This document shows, in pieces, positions 24,620 through 33,168 of a DNA stretch of 64,000 nt. Position numbers and translations under genes: made by a program. The stretch is taken from positions 62,001-126,000 of the forward strand of contig NZ_CP094527.1 in NCBI RefSeq assembly GCF_022811725.1. Reading direction: 5' to 3'. The notes under the pieces were generated by a model. It was given only the letters and a program-made list of their open reading frames with translations. It ran no database searches and was not told where the DNA came from. Source of the stretch: Mucilaginibacter sp. SMC90. GTDB lineage: Bacteria; Bacteroidota; Bacteroidia; Sphingobacteriales; Sphingobacteriaceae. Numbering within the stretch: the stretch's first letter is position 1; every line of letters begins with the position of its first letter.

Positions 24620-24737
24620 ATGTCATTGCGAGGCGCGGGATGGGCAAAAGCACTTGGGGCGACGCGGCAATCCCATAGCTATACAGGGCGGACATGCAAT
24701 GGCTACAAGATTGCCGCGCTGCGCTCGCAATGACATA
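24620..24737. repeat. Dispersed TGTCATTGCG palindromic element, copy 3 (long left arm)
   Basis: The left arm is extended: ATGTCATTGCGAGGCGCGGG, then a GGGCAAAAGCACTTGG block, then GACGCGGCAATC. The right arm is the short GATTGCCGCGCTGCGCTCGC type. The extended arm matches, in inverted orientation, the right arm of the copy at 41829. Downstream to 24786, ACTGCCACTGCAAACTGCC is another word-type stretch. Confidence 0.85.
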
Positions 24738-24785
24738 TCTTCTCCATTCCTTCTGTCAAACTGCCACTGCAAACTGCCAACTTCC

Positions 24786-25754
24786 CTACTGCTGTTGTTG
24801 TTGCTGCTGCTGAATGATTTCCATATACCGTTGATAGCTGTTTTTAGAAAATTCGGTTGCCGCGTGCATGGCCGGTGTTTCATGGGCTTTATCTTCGAAA
24901 ACAATATTGTCGGCATCATCTACAATTACTGATACTTCCAGTTTATGCCTGTATGCACCTTTATAAACACCTTTAACCGGAGAGCAATCAGAAAAATTAC
25001 GACCTACGGCCAGGCGTACATGAGTTTCATTGGCAATGCAATTATTTGTTGGGTCGATGCCCAGCCATCCATAATCAGGCACATATACTTCGGCCCAGGC
25101 GTGAGTAGCGCCCTCGCCGCGCATGGCACTGCTATGCGTGCAGATATAGCCGCTTACATAGCGCGATGGTATTTTAAGCTGGCGCAGCATCACCATTAAA
25201 ATATGGGCAAAATCCTGGCATACGCCGGCTTTAAGCTTCCATACTTCGTCAAGCGTTGTTTCAACGGTGGTAACCCCCTTTATATATTCAAAGTTTTTGT
25301 ACACCCAGCTGCAAAACCTAAGTGCTACCTGGAAAGGGGTTTCGTCTTTATGCCGCTCCTGTTCAACTATTTCCTGTAGTTGGGGCAGGCCTTCAAAATA
25401 CTCCTGCTTCAAAAAATCAATATAGGGTACCATGTATTGAAGCCGCTTAAGGTCCTCCCATTGCTGCTCCGGAAAAATATCATTTACCGGCAGTGGGCGC
25501 TGGCGGGTAACAACAACCAGCTTGGAGTTAATGACCAGCATATTGTGTTGATTGCTGTAGGTGAAACTGCCAACTTCGTTGCCATAATAATCAATGTGGG
25601 TATCAACTACAGGGTTACCGGTTATATTTAGTTCCTGCTTAATTACTTCCTGGTATTCATCTTTTATCGGGAACAGGATGATCTGGTTGGCACTGTCACG
25701 AACAGGCCCCTCATAGGTATATTTCGTAATATGTTGGATCTTAAATTCGGGCAT
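24786..25754 (-). CDS. Transglutaminase-like cysteine peptidase with poly-Gln tail
   Basis: A 322-residue cytoplasmic protein. The bacterial transglutaminase N-terminal beta-domain (IQHITKYTYEGPVRDSANQI) is followed by the catalytic core: Cys in KLKAGVCQDFAHIL (about 180), His in GATHAWAEVYVP (about 216) and Asp in WLGIDPTNN (about 231). It is the last gene of an operon with alpha-E and circularly permuted ATP-grasp proteins, a conserved trio predicted to make and trim peptide linkages. Its C-terminus is eight glutamines encoded by CAA/CAG codons, an unusual tail that may vary by slippage between strains. Confidence 0.9.
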   Translation of the reverse strand: MPEFKIQHITKYTYEGPVRDSANQIILFPIKDEYQEVIKQELNITGNPVVDTHIDYYGNEVGSFTYSNQHNMLVINSKLVVVTRQRPLPVNDIFPEQQWEDLKRLQYMVPYIDFLKQEYFEGLPQLQEIVEQERHKDETPFQVALRFCSWVYKNFEYIKGVTTVETTLDEVWKLKAGVCQDFAHILMVMLRQLKIPSRYVSGYICTHSSAMRGEGATHAWAEVYVPDYGWLGIDPTNNCIANETHVRLAVGRNFSDCSPVKGVYKGAYRHKLEVSVIVDDADNIVFEDKAHETPAMHAATEFSKNSYQRYMEIIQQQQQQQQ

Positions 25755-25769
25755 CTTTTCTTTAATTAG

Positions 25770-25860
25770 TTAATTGGACAATTTGAAGATTTGAAAATGA
25801 AAAAAAGTAAACCTGCATTTTCAAATTTTCAAATTTTCAAATCATCACATCTTCAAATTA
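25770..25860. repeat. Word-type inverted repeat of TTTGAAAATTTGAA units
   Basis: Left arm 25770-25800 (AATTTGAAGATTTGAAAATG) faces right arm 25815-25860, which repeats TCAAATTTTC three times and ends CATCTTCAAATTA. It sits between the transglutaminase and alpha-E genes of one operon. Confidence 0.65.
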
Positions 25861-25879
25861 AGCGGTTTTCAAATCATAT

Positions 25880-26815
25880 TTATGAATTAGCAAAATAATG
25901 CTGGTTTAGAGAGTTCCCTACCCCGTACAGCTCGCTCCTTATTTGCGTAAGGAAAAGGTGCAGGCCCTCCTGCTTAATGCTTTTTACCGAACTGTATTTA
26001 ATGCGGCTTTGCAGCCTCCCTATCTGGAACGACATTTCGCGGTAATCATCAGCATTGCTGTCATTCTTCAGCCTGTCGAAATAACGTTGAATATTGTTTA
26101 CCGAGTAGATAACCGAACGCGGAAAGTCGTTGTTCAGCACAACCTGTTCCAGTATGTTTTCGGCTTCAAAGCCTTCCCGATAGGTTTTTAAATACAGCTC
26201 ATAACCACCCAGCGAAAGCAACAGGTGTTTCCAATAGGTAGTATCCGTAAGCAAGTCGGGATTGTCGCTTACCGAGCTGAATTTGGTATCCAGGATATCA
26301 ACCGACTGAATAGCGCGCTCCAGGTATTTGCCAATATTCATAAACGCCCGGCCTTCGCCGCGTTCCATAGTGATCTCCACGGTGCCATAATAAAGCATCA
26401 CCTGTTTTATCAAAATATCCAATACGCCTATTGGGTCTTCGCGGTGAAGGGCACGTTCTAGCCGTGGGTCTTTTACGGTATGGTAATATTCATTAAGGCA
26501 TTGCCATAAATCTTTGGTAATGTGTTCCTGAACGCCGCGGGCGTTTTCACGCGCCAGGGTAATGATGTTGAGTATGGAATTTGGGTTGTTTTTACCGGTA
26601 ACCATATATTTTAAAACGGACCGGCTGTCATTTTCCAGTTTTTCAGACTCAACGGCATCAAGCCCGGCAAAAATCCTCATTACAGGTTCCCATGTAAATT
26701 CCTGCACCGTATCCTGCGATGAGGCATAATTAATTTTGAGCATCCGCAGCATACCATCGCTGCGCTCAATGTAACGGCTTAACCAATAAAAACTTGCTGC
26801 AACCCTGCTTAACAT
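25880..26815 (-). CDS. Alpha-E domain protein (DUF403)
   Basis: A 311-residue, all-helical cytoplasmic protein. The family signature is at the N-terminus, SRVAASFYWLSRYIERSDGMLRML-like in sense (residues 3-26), with an ARENARGVQEHI helix near 90, and later LGGYELYLKTYREGFEAENI and SVIYSVNNI. Alpha-E proteins occur with circularly permuted ATP-grasp enzymes and transglutaminases and are predicted to support peptide ligation or hold its substrate. It lies between those two genes here and is transcribed in the same direction, so all three probably work together. Confidence 0.9.
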   Translation of the reverse strand: MLSRVAASFYWLSRYIERSDGMLRMLKINYASSQDTVQEFTWEPVMRIFAGLDAVESEKLENDSRSVLKYMVTGKNNPNSILNIITLARENARGVQEHITKDLWQCLNEYYHTVKDPRLERALHREDPIGVLDILIKQVMLYYGTVEITMERGEGRAFMNIGKYLERAIQSVDILDTKFSSVSDNPDLLTDTTYWKHLLLSLGGYELYLKTYREGFEAENILEQVVLNNDFPRSVIYSVNNIQRYFDRLKNDSNADDYREMSFQIGRLQSRIKYSSVKSIKQEGLHLFLTQIRSELYGVGNSLNQHYFANS

Positions 26816-26914
26816 ATGATCTGTATTTCGGAATTCGGATGTTCAATTTCGGATTTACTTAAACCGCATCCTCGTTTATTTTTGTTTTACTTGAAAAGCC
26901 TTTTACCTTTAACC

Positions 26915-28363
26915 TCAGGTTAAAACCCAGGTGTCCTTACTGCCGCCACCCTGCGAGCTGTTAACCACCAGCGAGCCTTCTTTTAAGGCTACGCGGGTTA
27001 GGCCGCCCGGTACTATTTCAATGCCATCGGGCCCAAAAAGGGCGTAAGGCCTTAAATCAACCCGGCGTGGTTTTAACTCGCCCTGCATATAACATGGCGC
27101 TGCCGAGAGGCTGATAGTTGGCTGTGCTATGAAATTGCGGGGATCTTTAAGGATCTCTTTTTTATAATCGTCCATTTCCTGTTCGCTTGCCGCATGGCCC
27201 ATCAGCATACCATAACCACCGCTGCCATTGGTTTTTTTAACCACCATTTTATTGAGGTTTTTAAATACCATTTCACGTTCGTCGGGGTTCCCTAACTGGT
27301 GTGTTGGAACGTTTTTGAGGATCGGCTCTTCGTTCAGGTAATAGCGGATCATATCGGGCACGTAGGCATACACCGCTTTATCATCGGCAACACCTGTACC
27401 TGTTGCATTTACAATGGCTACGTTTCCCTTGCGATAAGCGCCCATAAGGCCAGCCACGCCCAGCATACTTGCGGGATTAAATACCAGCGGATCAAGAAAC
27501 TCATCATCCACCCGGCGGTAGATCACATCAACCTGTTGTAGCCCGGTAGTGGTTTTCATATATACCTTGTGGTTGTTCACCACCAGGTCGCGCCCTTCTA
27601 CCAGTTCAACCCCCATCAGGCGGGCCAGCGTAGTGTGTTCAAAATAGGCCGAGTTATAAATGCCCGGCGTAAGTAAAACAATGGTTGGGTTATGGATTTG
27701 CCGCGGCGAAAGCGCCAGCAGGTTTTTATACAATATAGATGGATATTCGGTAACACTGCGTACGCTGCATTGTGGTAAAAGATCGGGGAATAGGCGTTTG
27801 GTGATCTCCCTGTTTTCGAGCATGTAGCTTACGCCCGATGGGGTGCGCAGGTTATCTTCAAGTACATAAAAAGCGCCGTCTTCGTCCCGGATCAGGTCGA
27901 TACCCGAAATGTGTACGTAAATATCATAAGGCACCTGGAGCTGGTACATCTCGCGCAAAAAATGCGGGCACGAATAAATAATATCAATAGGTACTATACC
28001 GTCTTTGACGATAAACTGGTTGTGGTAAATATCTTTCAGGAAAAGATTGAGGGCATTGAGACGCTGTTTGATGCCCCGTTCAACAAAAGCCCATTCATCG
28101 GCCGTGATAATACGGGGAATGATATCAAAAGGAAAAATCTTTTCAATGCCTTCGCCACTGTTGTAAACGGTGAAGGTAATACCTTGGCTCATGAACAGGC
28201 GTTTGGCAAGCTCCTCTTTTTTGTTCAGGTCATCGGCCGATTCTTTTGAAATATAGTCAATAACTTTGCGGTAATGTTCGCGAACATTAGCGTCTGAGCC
28301 ATACATTTCGTCCCAAACATTGTTTATTGGGTTGTATTTGTCAAAATAAGCTGATTCTTCCAT
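26915..28363 (-). CDS. Circularly permuted type 2 ATP-grasp protein (DUF404/DUF407)
   Basis: A 482-residue putative peptide or amide ligase. The N-terminus starts the permuted order with NPINNVWDEMYG; IHISGIDLIRDEDGAFYVLEDNLR-like acidic and asparagine metal ligands sit near 160-175 (DLIRDEDG and LEDNLRTPSG), TRRVDDEFLDP-like arginine residues at 280 (YRRVDDEFLDP), and a late VVKKTNGSGGYGMLMG nucleotide-binding loop near 375. It is the first gene of the operon. The family is known from comparative genomics to pair with alpha-E and transglutaminase proteins; the ligated substrate is unknown. Confidence 0.92.
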   Translation of the reverse strand: MEESAYFDKYNPINNVWDEMYGSDANVREHYRKVIDYISKESADDLNKKEELAKRLFMSQGITFTVYNSGEGIEKIFPFDIIPRIITADEWAFVERGIKQRLNALNLFLKDIYHNQFIVKDGIVPIDIIYSCPHFLREMYQLQVPYDIYVHISGIDLIRDEDGAFYVLEDNLRTPSGVSYMLENREITKRLFPDLLPQCSVRSVTEYPSILYKNLLALSPRQIHNPTIVLLTPGIYNSAYFEHTTLARLMGVELVEGRDLVVNNHKVYMKTTTGLQQVDVIYRRVDDEFLDPLVFNPASMLGVAGLMGAYRKGNVAIVNATGTGVADDKAVYAYVPDMIRYYLNEEPILKNVPTHQLGNPDEREMVFKNLNKMVVKKTNGSGGYGMLMGHAASEQEMDDYKKEILKDPRNFIAQPTISLSAAPCYMQGELKPRRVDLRPYALFGPDGIEIVPGGLTRVALKEGSLVVNSSQGGGSKDTWVLT

Positions 28364-28557
28364 GAAAAATTACAATAGTTTAAAAATTGACAATCAGTTA
28401 TCTTTAAGAATTGTAATTTATGAAGTGTTTTTGATAAAAAAGCAAATTATTTTGAATATTTTAAAGAAATTTCAATATAATTTATAATTTCAATCAAAAT
28501 TCAGAATATAAATTGACTGGTTTGTGGGCGATAGCTGGAGGTTTCTGAGATGAAAAT

Positions 28558-29409
28558 CTATTTTTCAACAGCGTTTCCTGCTTTCCTGAACTCTGATGGG
28601 TTCATGCTCCTGTACTTTTTAAAAATCCGGTTCAGGTGGCTTTCATCATTAAAACCAAGCTCATTGGCAATTTCAACCATACGCATGTTACTATGCAGCA
28701 GGCGGTTTTCGACAAGCTTAAGCTTATAATTAATGATGTATTGCTGCAGGGTTTCGTTTGTGTGTTTTTTAAAGTAACGGCCAACGTAGGTTTCTGAAAT
28801 CCCCATCTTGTCGGCGATAGACTCAGCCCTTAGTTTTTCGGGGAAATAGATATTTGCCTGAACATACTGGAGAATATCAAGCGCCTTTTCTTCGGTATTT
28901 TCATCTACTTCATCGGGCATGCTCATGGCCACATTACGGGCAACAATTACAATAATGGTATTAATGTACTGCTGTAAAAGCTCTTTACTATAAAGCCCGT
29001 TTTTTTGCCGCTCGCTGATGATGGCTTGCATAATGGGTTTTACAACAGCGCTGTCTTCATGGGTTTTTAATACACAACCCGGTGCCTGCGCTGCGTTTTT
29101 CAGGATAAATTCAAGGTGCTTAATGGCATCGCCCGGCAGCTTATAGTCTTTTATATAAGCCATATTAAAACGGACAAACAGAAACTGAGTAGCTGTTTGT
29201 ATCTCGAAATAATGCGAATCATCAGGAGTGAGTAAAAACAGGTGCCCTGGCTTATATGCAAATTTGCTTTTATTAATGCATTGTTTCCCGGTGCCGCTTA
29301 CAATGTAAATAAACTCGAAAAAGCTATGTGAATGTTCATTGCGGGGGCAGGTATCGAGCGGCTCGCGCAATACGATCTCGAAAGGTTGGTATAAATTATC
29401 TTTAACCAT
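28558..29409 (-). CDS. AraC-family transcriptional regulator
   Basis: A 283-residue regulator. The N-terminal cupin-like domain (about 10-90) contains PRNEHSHSFFEFIYIVSGTG and FAYKPGHLFLLTPDDSH. The C-terminal double helix-turn-helix has LRAESIADKMGISETYVGRYF and MVEIANELGFNDESHLNRIF, both complete. It is divergent from the quinone-oxidoreductase-like gene, with 95 bases between starts and an 8-base perfect inverted repeat inside, so it probably controls that gene and itself. I start it at 29409 (MVKDNLYQPFE) rather than 15 bases upstream. The inducer is unknown. Confidence 0.9.
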   Translation of the reverse strand: MVKDNLYQPFEIVLREPLDTCPRNEHSHSFFEFIYIVSGTGKQCINKSKFAYKPGHLFLLTPDDSHYFEIQTATQFLFVRFNMAYIKDYKLPGDAIKHLEFILKNAAQAPGCVLKTHEDSAVVKPIMQAIISERQKNGLYSKELLQQYINTIIVIVARNVAMSMPDEVDENTEEKALDILQYVQANIYFPEKLRAESIADKMGISETYVGRYFKKHTNETLQQYIINYKLKLVENRLLHSNMRMVEIANELGFNDESHLNRIFKKYRSMNPSEFRKAGNAVEK

Positions 29410-29418
29410 AGTGTAAAT

Positions 29419-29443
29419 GTACAAATGTTACGAGGATTTGTAC
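29419..29443. promoter_or_regulatory. Inverted repeat, likely operator between the AraC regulator and MDR gene
   Basis: GTACAAAT (29419-29426) and ATTTGTAC (29436-29443) are perfect reverse complements separated by nine bases. They overlap the likely promoter of the regulator and lie upstream of TAATTTTG (29468-29475), a candidate -7 element for the MDR gene. Confidence 0.5.
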
Positions 29444-29504
29444 AAGAAACGGGGCAGGCCTATTGTATAATTTTGTATTATAATTAAACAACAGGATTAC
29501 TAAA

Positions 29505-30515
29505 ATGGAAAATCAAAATAAACCCACCATGCAGGCACTTATAGCAACTGAAGCAAATGCGCCTTTTACCCTTACAGAAGTTGAACGTCCGGTTCTTTCA
29601 GATAACCAGGTACTGGTGCGTATTGCGGCCAGCGGCGTAAGTGTGCTTGATAACAAGATCCGTACCGGTAAAGGGGGGCACGCCAAGCAACCGCTGCCTG
29701 CTATTTTAGGGATGGATTTTGCCGGTGTTATTGAAGCTGTAGGTGCGGCTGTTACCCGCTTTAAAGCAGGCGACGAAGTATATGGCCTTGCAGGTGGTAT
29801 TGGTGGTTTACAGGGCACTTATGCGCAATATGCTGCTTTTGATGCCGATTTGCTTGCGGTTAAGCCAGCTAAGCTAAGTATGCGCCAATCTGCTTCAATG
29901 CCGCTTAATTTTATAACAGCATGGGAAGGCTTGGTTGACCGCGCAAATGTACATGAAGGGCAAAAGGTACTGGTACATGGGGGTGCCGGTGGCGTTGGTC
30001 ATTTAGCGGTTCAGATCGCTAAAGCGTTAGGGGCAGATGTTTATGCTACCGGGAGCGCGGCCCAGCAGCAATATATTGAAAGTATCGGCGCTGTTTTTAT
30101 TGATTACCGTGAAAAAACGGTTGAACAATACGTGAATGAATACACCGGCGGCGAAGGGTTTGATATTGTTTACGATACTTTGGGCGGTGCTACGTTAGAT
30201 GCTTCATTTGCGGCCGCGAAGTATTATACCGGCCATGTAGTAAGTTGTTTAGGTTGGGGAGAACATAAACTGGCACCATTATCATTCCGTGGTGCAACTT
30301 ATTCCGGCGTGTTTACCCTGATGCCAATGATCAGCGGCAGGGGCCGCAAACATCATGGCGAAATTATGCAGGCGGCTACCAAACTTGCCGAAGCTGGTAA
30401 AATTGTTCCGCTGGTTGACGAGCGTTCTTTCACACTGGCCACCGCTAATGAGGCTCATGATATATTAGAGAATGGCAAGGCGAATGGTAAGCTGGTGATT
30501 GACGTGGCTGAATAA
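29505..30515 (+). CDS. Quinone oxidoreductase/zeta-crystallin-like MDR
   Basis: A 336-residue NADPH-dependent medium-chain reductase without catalytic zinc. Features are ILGMDFAGVIEAVGAAVTRF at about 65, the quinone-reductase segment MPLNFITAWEGLVDRANV near 130, and VLVHGGAGGVGHLAVQIAK, the glycine-rich NADP motif with AxxGxxG spacing, near 155. It probably reduces electrophilic alkenals or quinones. It is divergent from an AraC regulator and has a candidate operator between them, so it may be induced by the compound it detoxifies. The substrate cannot be seen. Confidence 0.9.
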   Translation: MENQNKPTMQALIATEANAPFTLTEVERPVLSDNQVLVRIAASGVSVLDNKIRTGKGGHAKQPLPAILGMDFAGVIEAVGAAVTRFKAGDEVYGLAGGIGGLQGTYAQYAAFDADLLAVKPAKLSMRQSASMPLNFITAWEGLVDRANVHEGQKVLVHGGAGGVGHLAVQIAKALGADVYATGSAAQQQYIESIGAVFIDYREKTVEQYVNEYTGGEGFDIVYDTLGGATLDASFAAAKYYTGHVVSCLGWGEHKLAPLSFRGATYSGVFTLMPMISGRGRKHHGEIMQAATKLAEAGKIVPLVDERSFTLATANEAHDILENGKANGKLVIDVAE

Positions 30516-30531
30516 ACAGTGTAAAAAAGCA

Positions 30532-30629
30532 ATGTAGAGACGCATTACATGTGTCTTTCTTAAGGCAGACAATTAAGAGCTTACCGGTGTGATTTGCAAA
30601 GCGAGAGACGCATGTGATGCGTCTCTACA
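30532..30629. repeat. GTAGAGACGC inverted repeat, copy 2
   Basis: It begins AATGTAGAGACGCATTACAT and ends GATGCGTCTCTACA. The left inner arm is diverged (GTGTCTTTC instead of GCGTCTC). Same family as 22464-22565. It lies in the convergent gap between the MDR and SulP genes. Confidence 0.8.
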
Positions 30630-30634
30630 GAAAA

Positions 30635-32167
30635 TTATTTCTCAACCACCCTGTACGAGGGATCTTCCAGAATATTTACATGGATGATCCCTTCGGCGTT
30701 TTTGAGCAGTGTTACACAATCGTCACTTACATGTTTTAGCTGCAGTTTTTTTCCGGCCTGACGATATTTTTCGGTAAGCTTGTTTAGGGCTTCAATACCC
30801 GACATATCTGCAATACGGCTATCTTTAAAATCGATCACTACCTCTTCAGGATCTGCCTCGATATCAAACTTTTCATTAAAAGCCATCACCGAACCAAAAA
30901 ACAACGGCCCATATATTTCATAATGCTTTACGCCTGCTTCGTTAATGTATTTGCGGGCGCGGATGCGCTTGGCGCTTTCCCAGGCAAAAACCAATGCCGA
31001 AATAATGACACCGATCAATACCGCAAGCGCAAGGTTGTGAAGCCATACCGTGATTAGCGCTACCAGGATCCCTACAAACACATCCTGTTTAGGCATTTTA
31101 TTAATTATCCTGAAACTGATCCATTCAAAAGTGCTCACTGCCACCATGATCATTACGCCGGTAAGCGCGGCCATGGGTAATTTTTCAATAACCGGTGCGC
31201 CGAAAAGTATAATAAGCAGAATAGTTAATGAAGCAATAATGCCAGCCAGTCTTGCCCGTGCCCCTGCCGATAGATTTACCAGCGTTTGAGCAATCATAGG
31301 GCAGCCGCCCATACCCGAAAAGAAACCATTAAGGATGTTGGCACTTCCCTGTGCAATACACTCGCGGTTGCTATTGCCGCGGGTGGCGGTCATTTCATCA
31401 ACCAGGTTTAATGTTAATAACCCTTCGGTAAGGCCAACGCCGGCCATGATGAGCGCATAGGGGAATATGATTTGCAAGGTATCCATATTGAAAGTAATAG
31501 CAGGGATATGAAATGGCGGGAAGCCTCCGCTTACTGCTGCTATATCACGCACTGTTTTAGTATGTATCCCGAAGCCGAAAACCAACGCAAATACCACAAT
31601 AATAGCAACGAGCGATGGCGGCACCGCTTTGGTAAATTTGGGTAAAATGATGACAATGGCTATGGTGAGTGCTACCAAAGCCGCCATGATCATTAAAGGG
31701 GGCCCGCTAAGCCATGCCTCGTGGCCATTAACCACGGTTTTAAATTGCTCCAGCTGGGCCATGAAAATAATAACTGCCAGGCCGTTAACAAAGCCATACA
31801 TAACAGGCTGAGGCACCAGGCGGATAAACTTACCCAGTTTAAACAAACCAACGAATATCTGAACCACACCCGCCAAAGCAACTGCCGCAAAAACATATTC
31901 CAACCCGTGCGATTTCATAAGCGCAATCAGCACCACAACGGTTGCTCCAGCCCCGCCCGATACCAGCCCCGGCCGTCCGCCGAATATAGACGTAGTCAGG
32001 CCCATGATAAATGCAGCATACAGGCCCATTAACGGCGGAAAGCCGGCAAGTATGGCGAAAGATAATGATTCGGGCATCATGGTCATGGCAACGGTTAATC
32101 CAGCCAGGATCTCGTTTTTATAATTGATTTTTTGCGAAAAGTCGAAAAGACGTAAAGAGAATTTCAT
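30635..32167 (-). CDS. SulP-family anion transporter with STAS domain
   Basis: A 510-residue inner membrane carrier. It has about twelve to fourteen hydrophobic segments, the SulP signature near the N-terminus (ILAGLTVAMTMMPESLSFA, then AGFPPLMGLYAAF), and GGCPMIAQTLVNLSAGARAR near 300. The C-terminal STAS domain (about 400-510) has EVVIDFKDSRIADMSGIEALN. The family moves sulfate, bicarbonate or other anions with cations. No sulfur assimilation genes are adjacent, so bicarbonate is as likely as sulfate. A candidate minus-strand TATTTTTG element at 32265-32272 lies about 100 bases upstream. Confidence 0.93.
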   Translation of the reverse strand: MKFSLRLFDFSQKINYKNEILAGLTVAMTMMPESLSFAILAGFPPLMGLYAAFIMGLTTSIFGGRPGLVSGGAGATVVVLIALMKSHGLEYVFAAVALAGVVQIFVGLFKLGKFIRLVPQPVMYGFVNGLAVIIFMAQLEQFKTVVNGHEAWLSGPPLMIMAALVALTIAIVIILPKFTKAVPPSLVAIIVVFALVFGFGIHTKTVRDIAAVSGGFPPFHIPAITFNMDTLQIIFPYALIMAGVGLTEGLLTLNLVDEMTATRGNSNRECIAQGSANILNGFFSGMGGCPMIAQTLVNLSAGARARLAGIIASLTILLIILFGAPVIEKLPMAALTGVMIMVAVSTFEWISFRIINKMPKQDVFVGILVALITVWLHNLALAVLIGVIISALVFAWESAKRIRARKYINEAGVKHYEIYGPLFFGSVMAFNEKFDIEADPEEVVIDFKDSRIADMSGIEALNKLTEKYRQAGKKLQLKHVSDDCVTLLKNAEGIIHVNILEDPSYRVVEK

Positions 32168-32336
32168 CCAGAGTGGTTAAGTATTAAGTAGCCTTTATTG
32201 AAGACTTGTAGATAAGCTAATGAATAATGGGATGTGAGCAAACCATCAAAATTTAGTCGCCCCGCAAAAATATACAAAAATGCCGGACTGAGGCGAAGCG
32301 AGGATATTGAGGCTTTTTAATATGCTGAAGTAAAAT

Positions 32337-32473
32337 TTCATTGCTGTTGGTTTTAACCAACGGAATAAGCTAAGATGATAAGCGGCTTTAGCCAAAATAA
32401 ACATGCGGGATTTGAGCTGAAGCCCTTTTGCTTAGTTGTTTGTTATCCGTTGGTTAAAACCAATGGCAATGAA
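32337..32473. repeat. Inverted repeat with TTGGTTTTAACCAACGG arms
   Basis: Arms 32337-32364 and 32446-32473 pair almost fully; each contains the palindrome GGTTTTAACC or its variant. The loop holds a second imperfect pair, GCGGCTTTAGCC against GGCTAAAGCAG-like sequence. It fills the 32168-32481 gap together with the SulP leader. Confidence 0.7.
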
Positions 32474-32481
32474 GGAGGGAC

Positions 32482-32916
32482 TTATCTTGTATTTGATTGA
32501 ACACGCTCTATGCCATTATTAATTCCGGCTTTGATCATATTACCATAACCATCGTCGGGTAAGAAGCTGGTATAGCTAAGGGCCGACTGATAGTTTTCAC
32601 GCGCTTTATCAAAGTCTTCCAAATCCTCATGGCATTTGGCAATATTAAGATAAAGTGAAGGATAAACCCCTTTTATCTCCTGCCCTTCTATTTCAAAAGC
32701 GAATTTTAACGCGGTTTCGTCCCATTTTAATTTATCTGCAACACTCTGTTGATGCCGTGCTACATAGTGTGCGGCAATGAGCTTCTCAAGGGCATTTGTT
32801 GCTTCATTCCAGGCTTGATGAAACAATGCGGCAGCTTCATCTCGTTTGGCTTCGCCTTCCAATAACATTCCTTGGGCACAAAGTTTGTTAACATGGTTTT
32901 CCGGGTCGAATTGCAT
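32482..32916 (-). CDS. Small TPR-like helical protein
   Basis: A 144-residue cytoplasmic protein of helix pairs. GEAKRDEAAALFHQAWNEAT and YLNIAKCHEDLEDFDKAREN are TPR-like units with the usual Ala, Leu and Tyr spacing. The start at 32916 (MQFDPENHVNKLC) is chosen because upstream residues are basic, AT-rich and unlike the family. Related proteins in this phylum are often wrongly named rRNA adenine methyltransferase; no SAM-binding motif is present here. Its partner is unknown. Confidence 0.7.
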   Translation of the reverse strand: MQFDPENHVNKLCAQGMLLEGEAKRDEAAALFHQAWNEATNALEKLIAAHYVARHQQSVADKLKWDETALKFAFEIEGQEIKGVYPSLYLNIAKCHEDLEDFDKARENYQSALSYTSFLPDDGYGNMIKAGINNGIERVQSNTR

Positions 32917-33006
32917 AGGGTGCTTGTAGTTTTTGTGGTTTAAATTTATGCTTTTGGGAAGATATATAAACAAAGGACAATTAAAAAAAGAGTGACGTCA
33001 AAAACT

Positions 33007-33094
33007 ATGTCATTGCGAGCGTAGCGCGGCAATCGCATGCTATACAGAGCGGCTATGCTTCCGTGCGATTGCCGCGCTACGCTCGCAATGACAT
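33007..33094. repeat. Dispersed TGTCATTGCG palindromic element, copy 4 (most symmetric)
   Basis: It runs from ATGTCATTGCGAGCGTAGCG to GCTACGCTCGCAATGACAT. The outer 31 bases of each side are essentially exact reverse complements and the centre is GCTATACAGAGCGGCTATGC. This is the cleanest copy for defining the family. Confidence 0.9.
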
Positions 33095-33110
33095 GGTTTA
33101 TATCACTCCC

Positions 33111-33142
33111 AAAACAAAAACGGCCCGGTGAAACCGGGCCGT
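33111..33142 (-). terminator. Terminator of the sdhCAB operon
   Basis: ACGGCCCGGT (33120-33129) and ACCGGGCCGT (33133-33142) form a GC-rich stem with a GAA loop. Read on the minus strand it is followed by TTTTTGTTTT. Confidence 0.9.
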
Positions 33143-33168
33143 TTGCTATATTCAAAACAGAAAATCAA

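Noticed and set aside
24654..24932. A 92-codon frame on the plus strand
   Set aside because: It crosses a dispersed repeat and the 3' end of the transglutaminase gene; its leucine run is the complement of the CAG/CAA codons.
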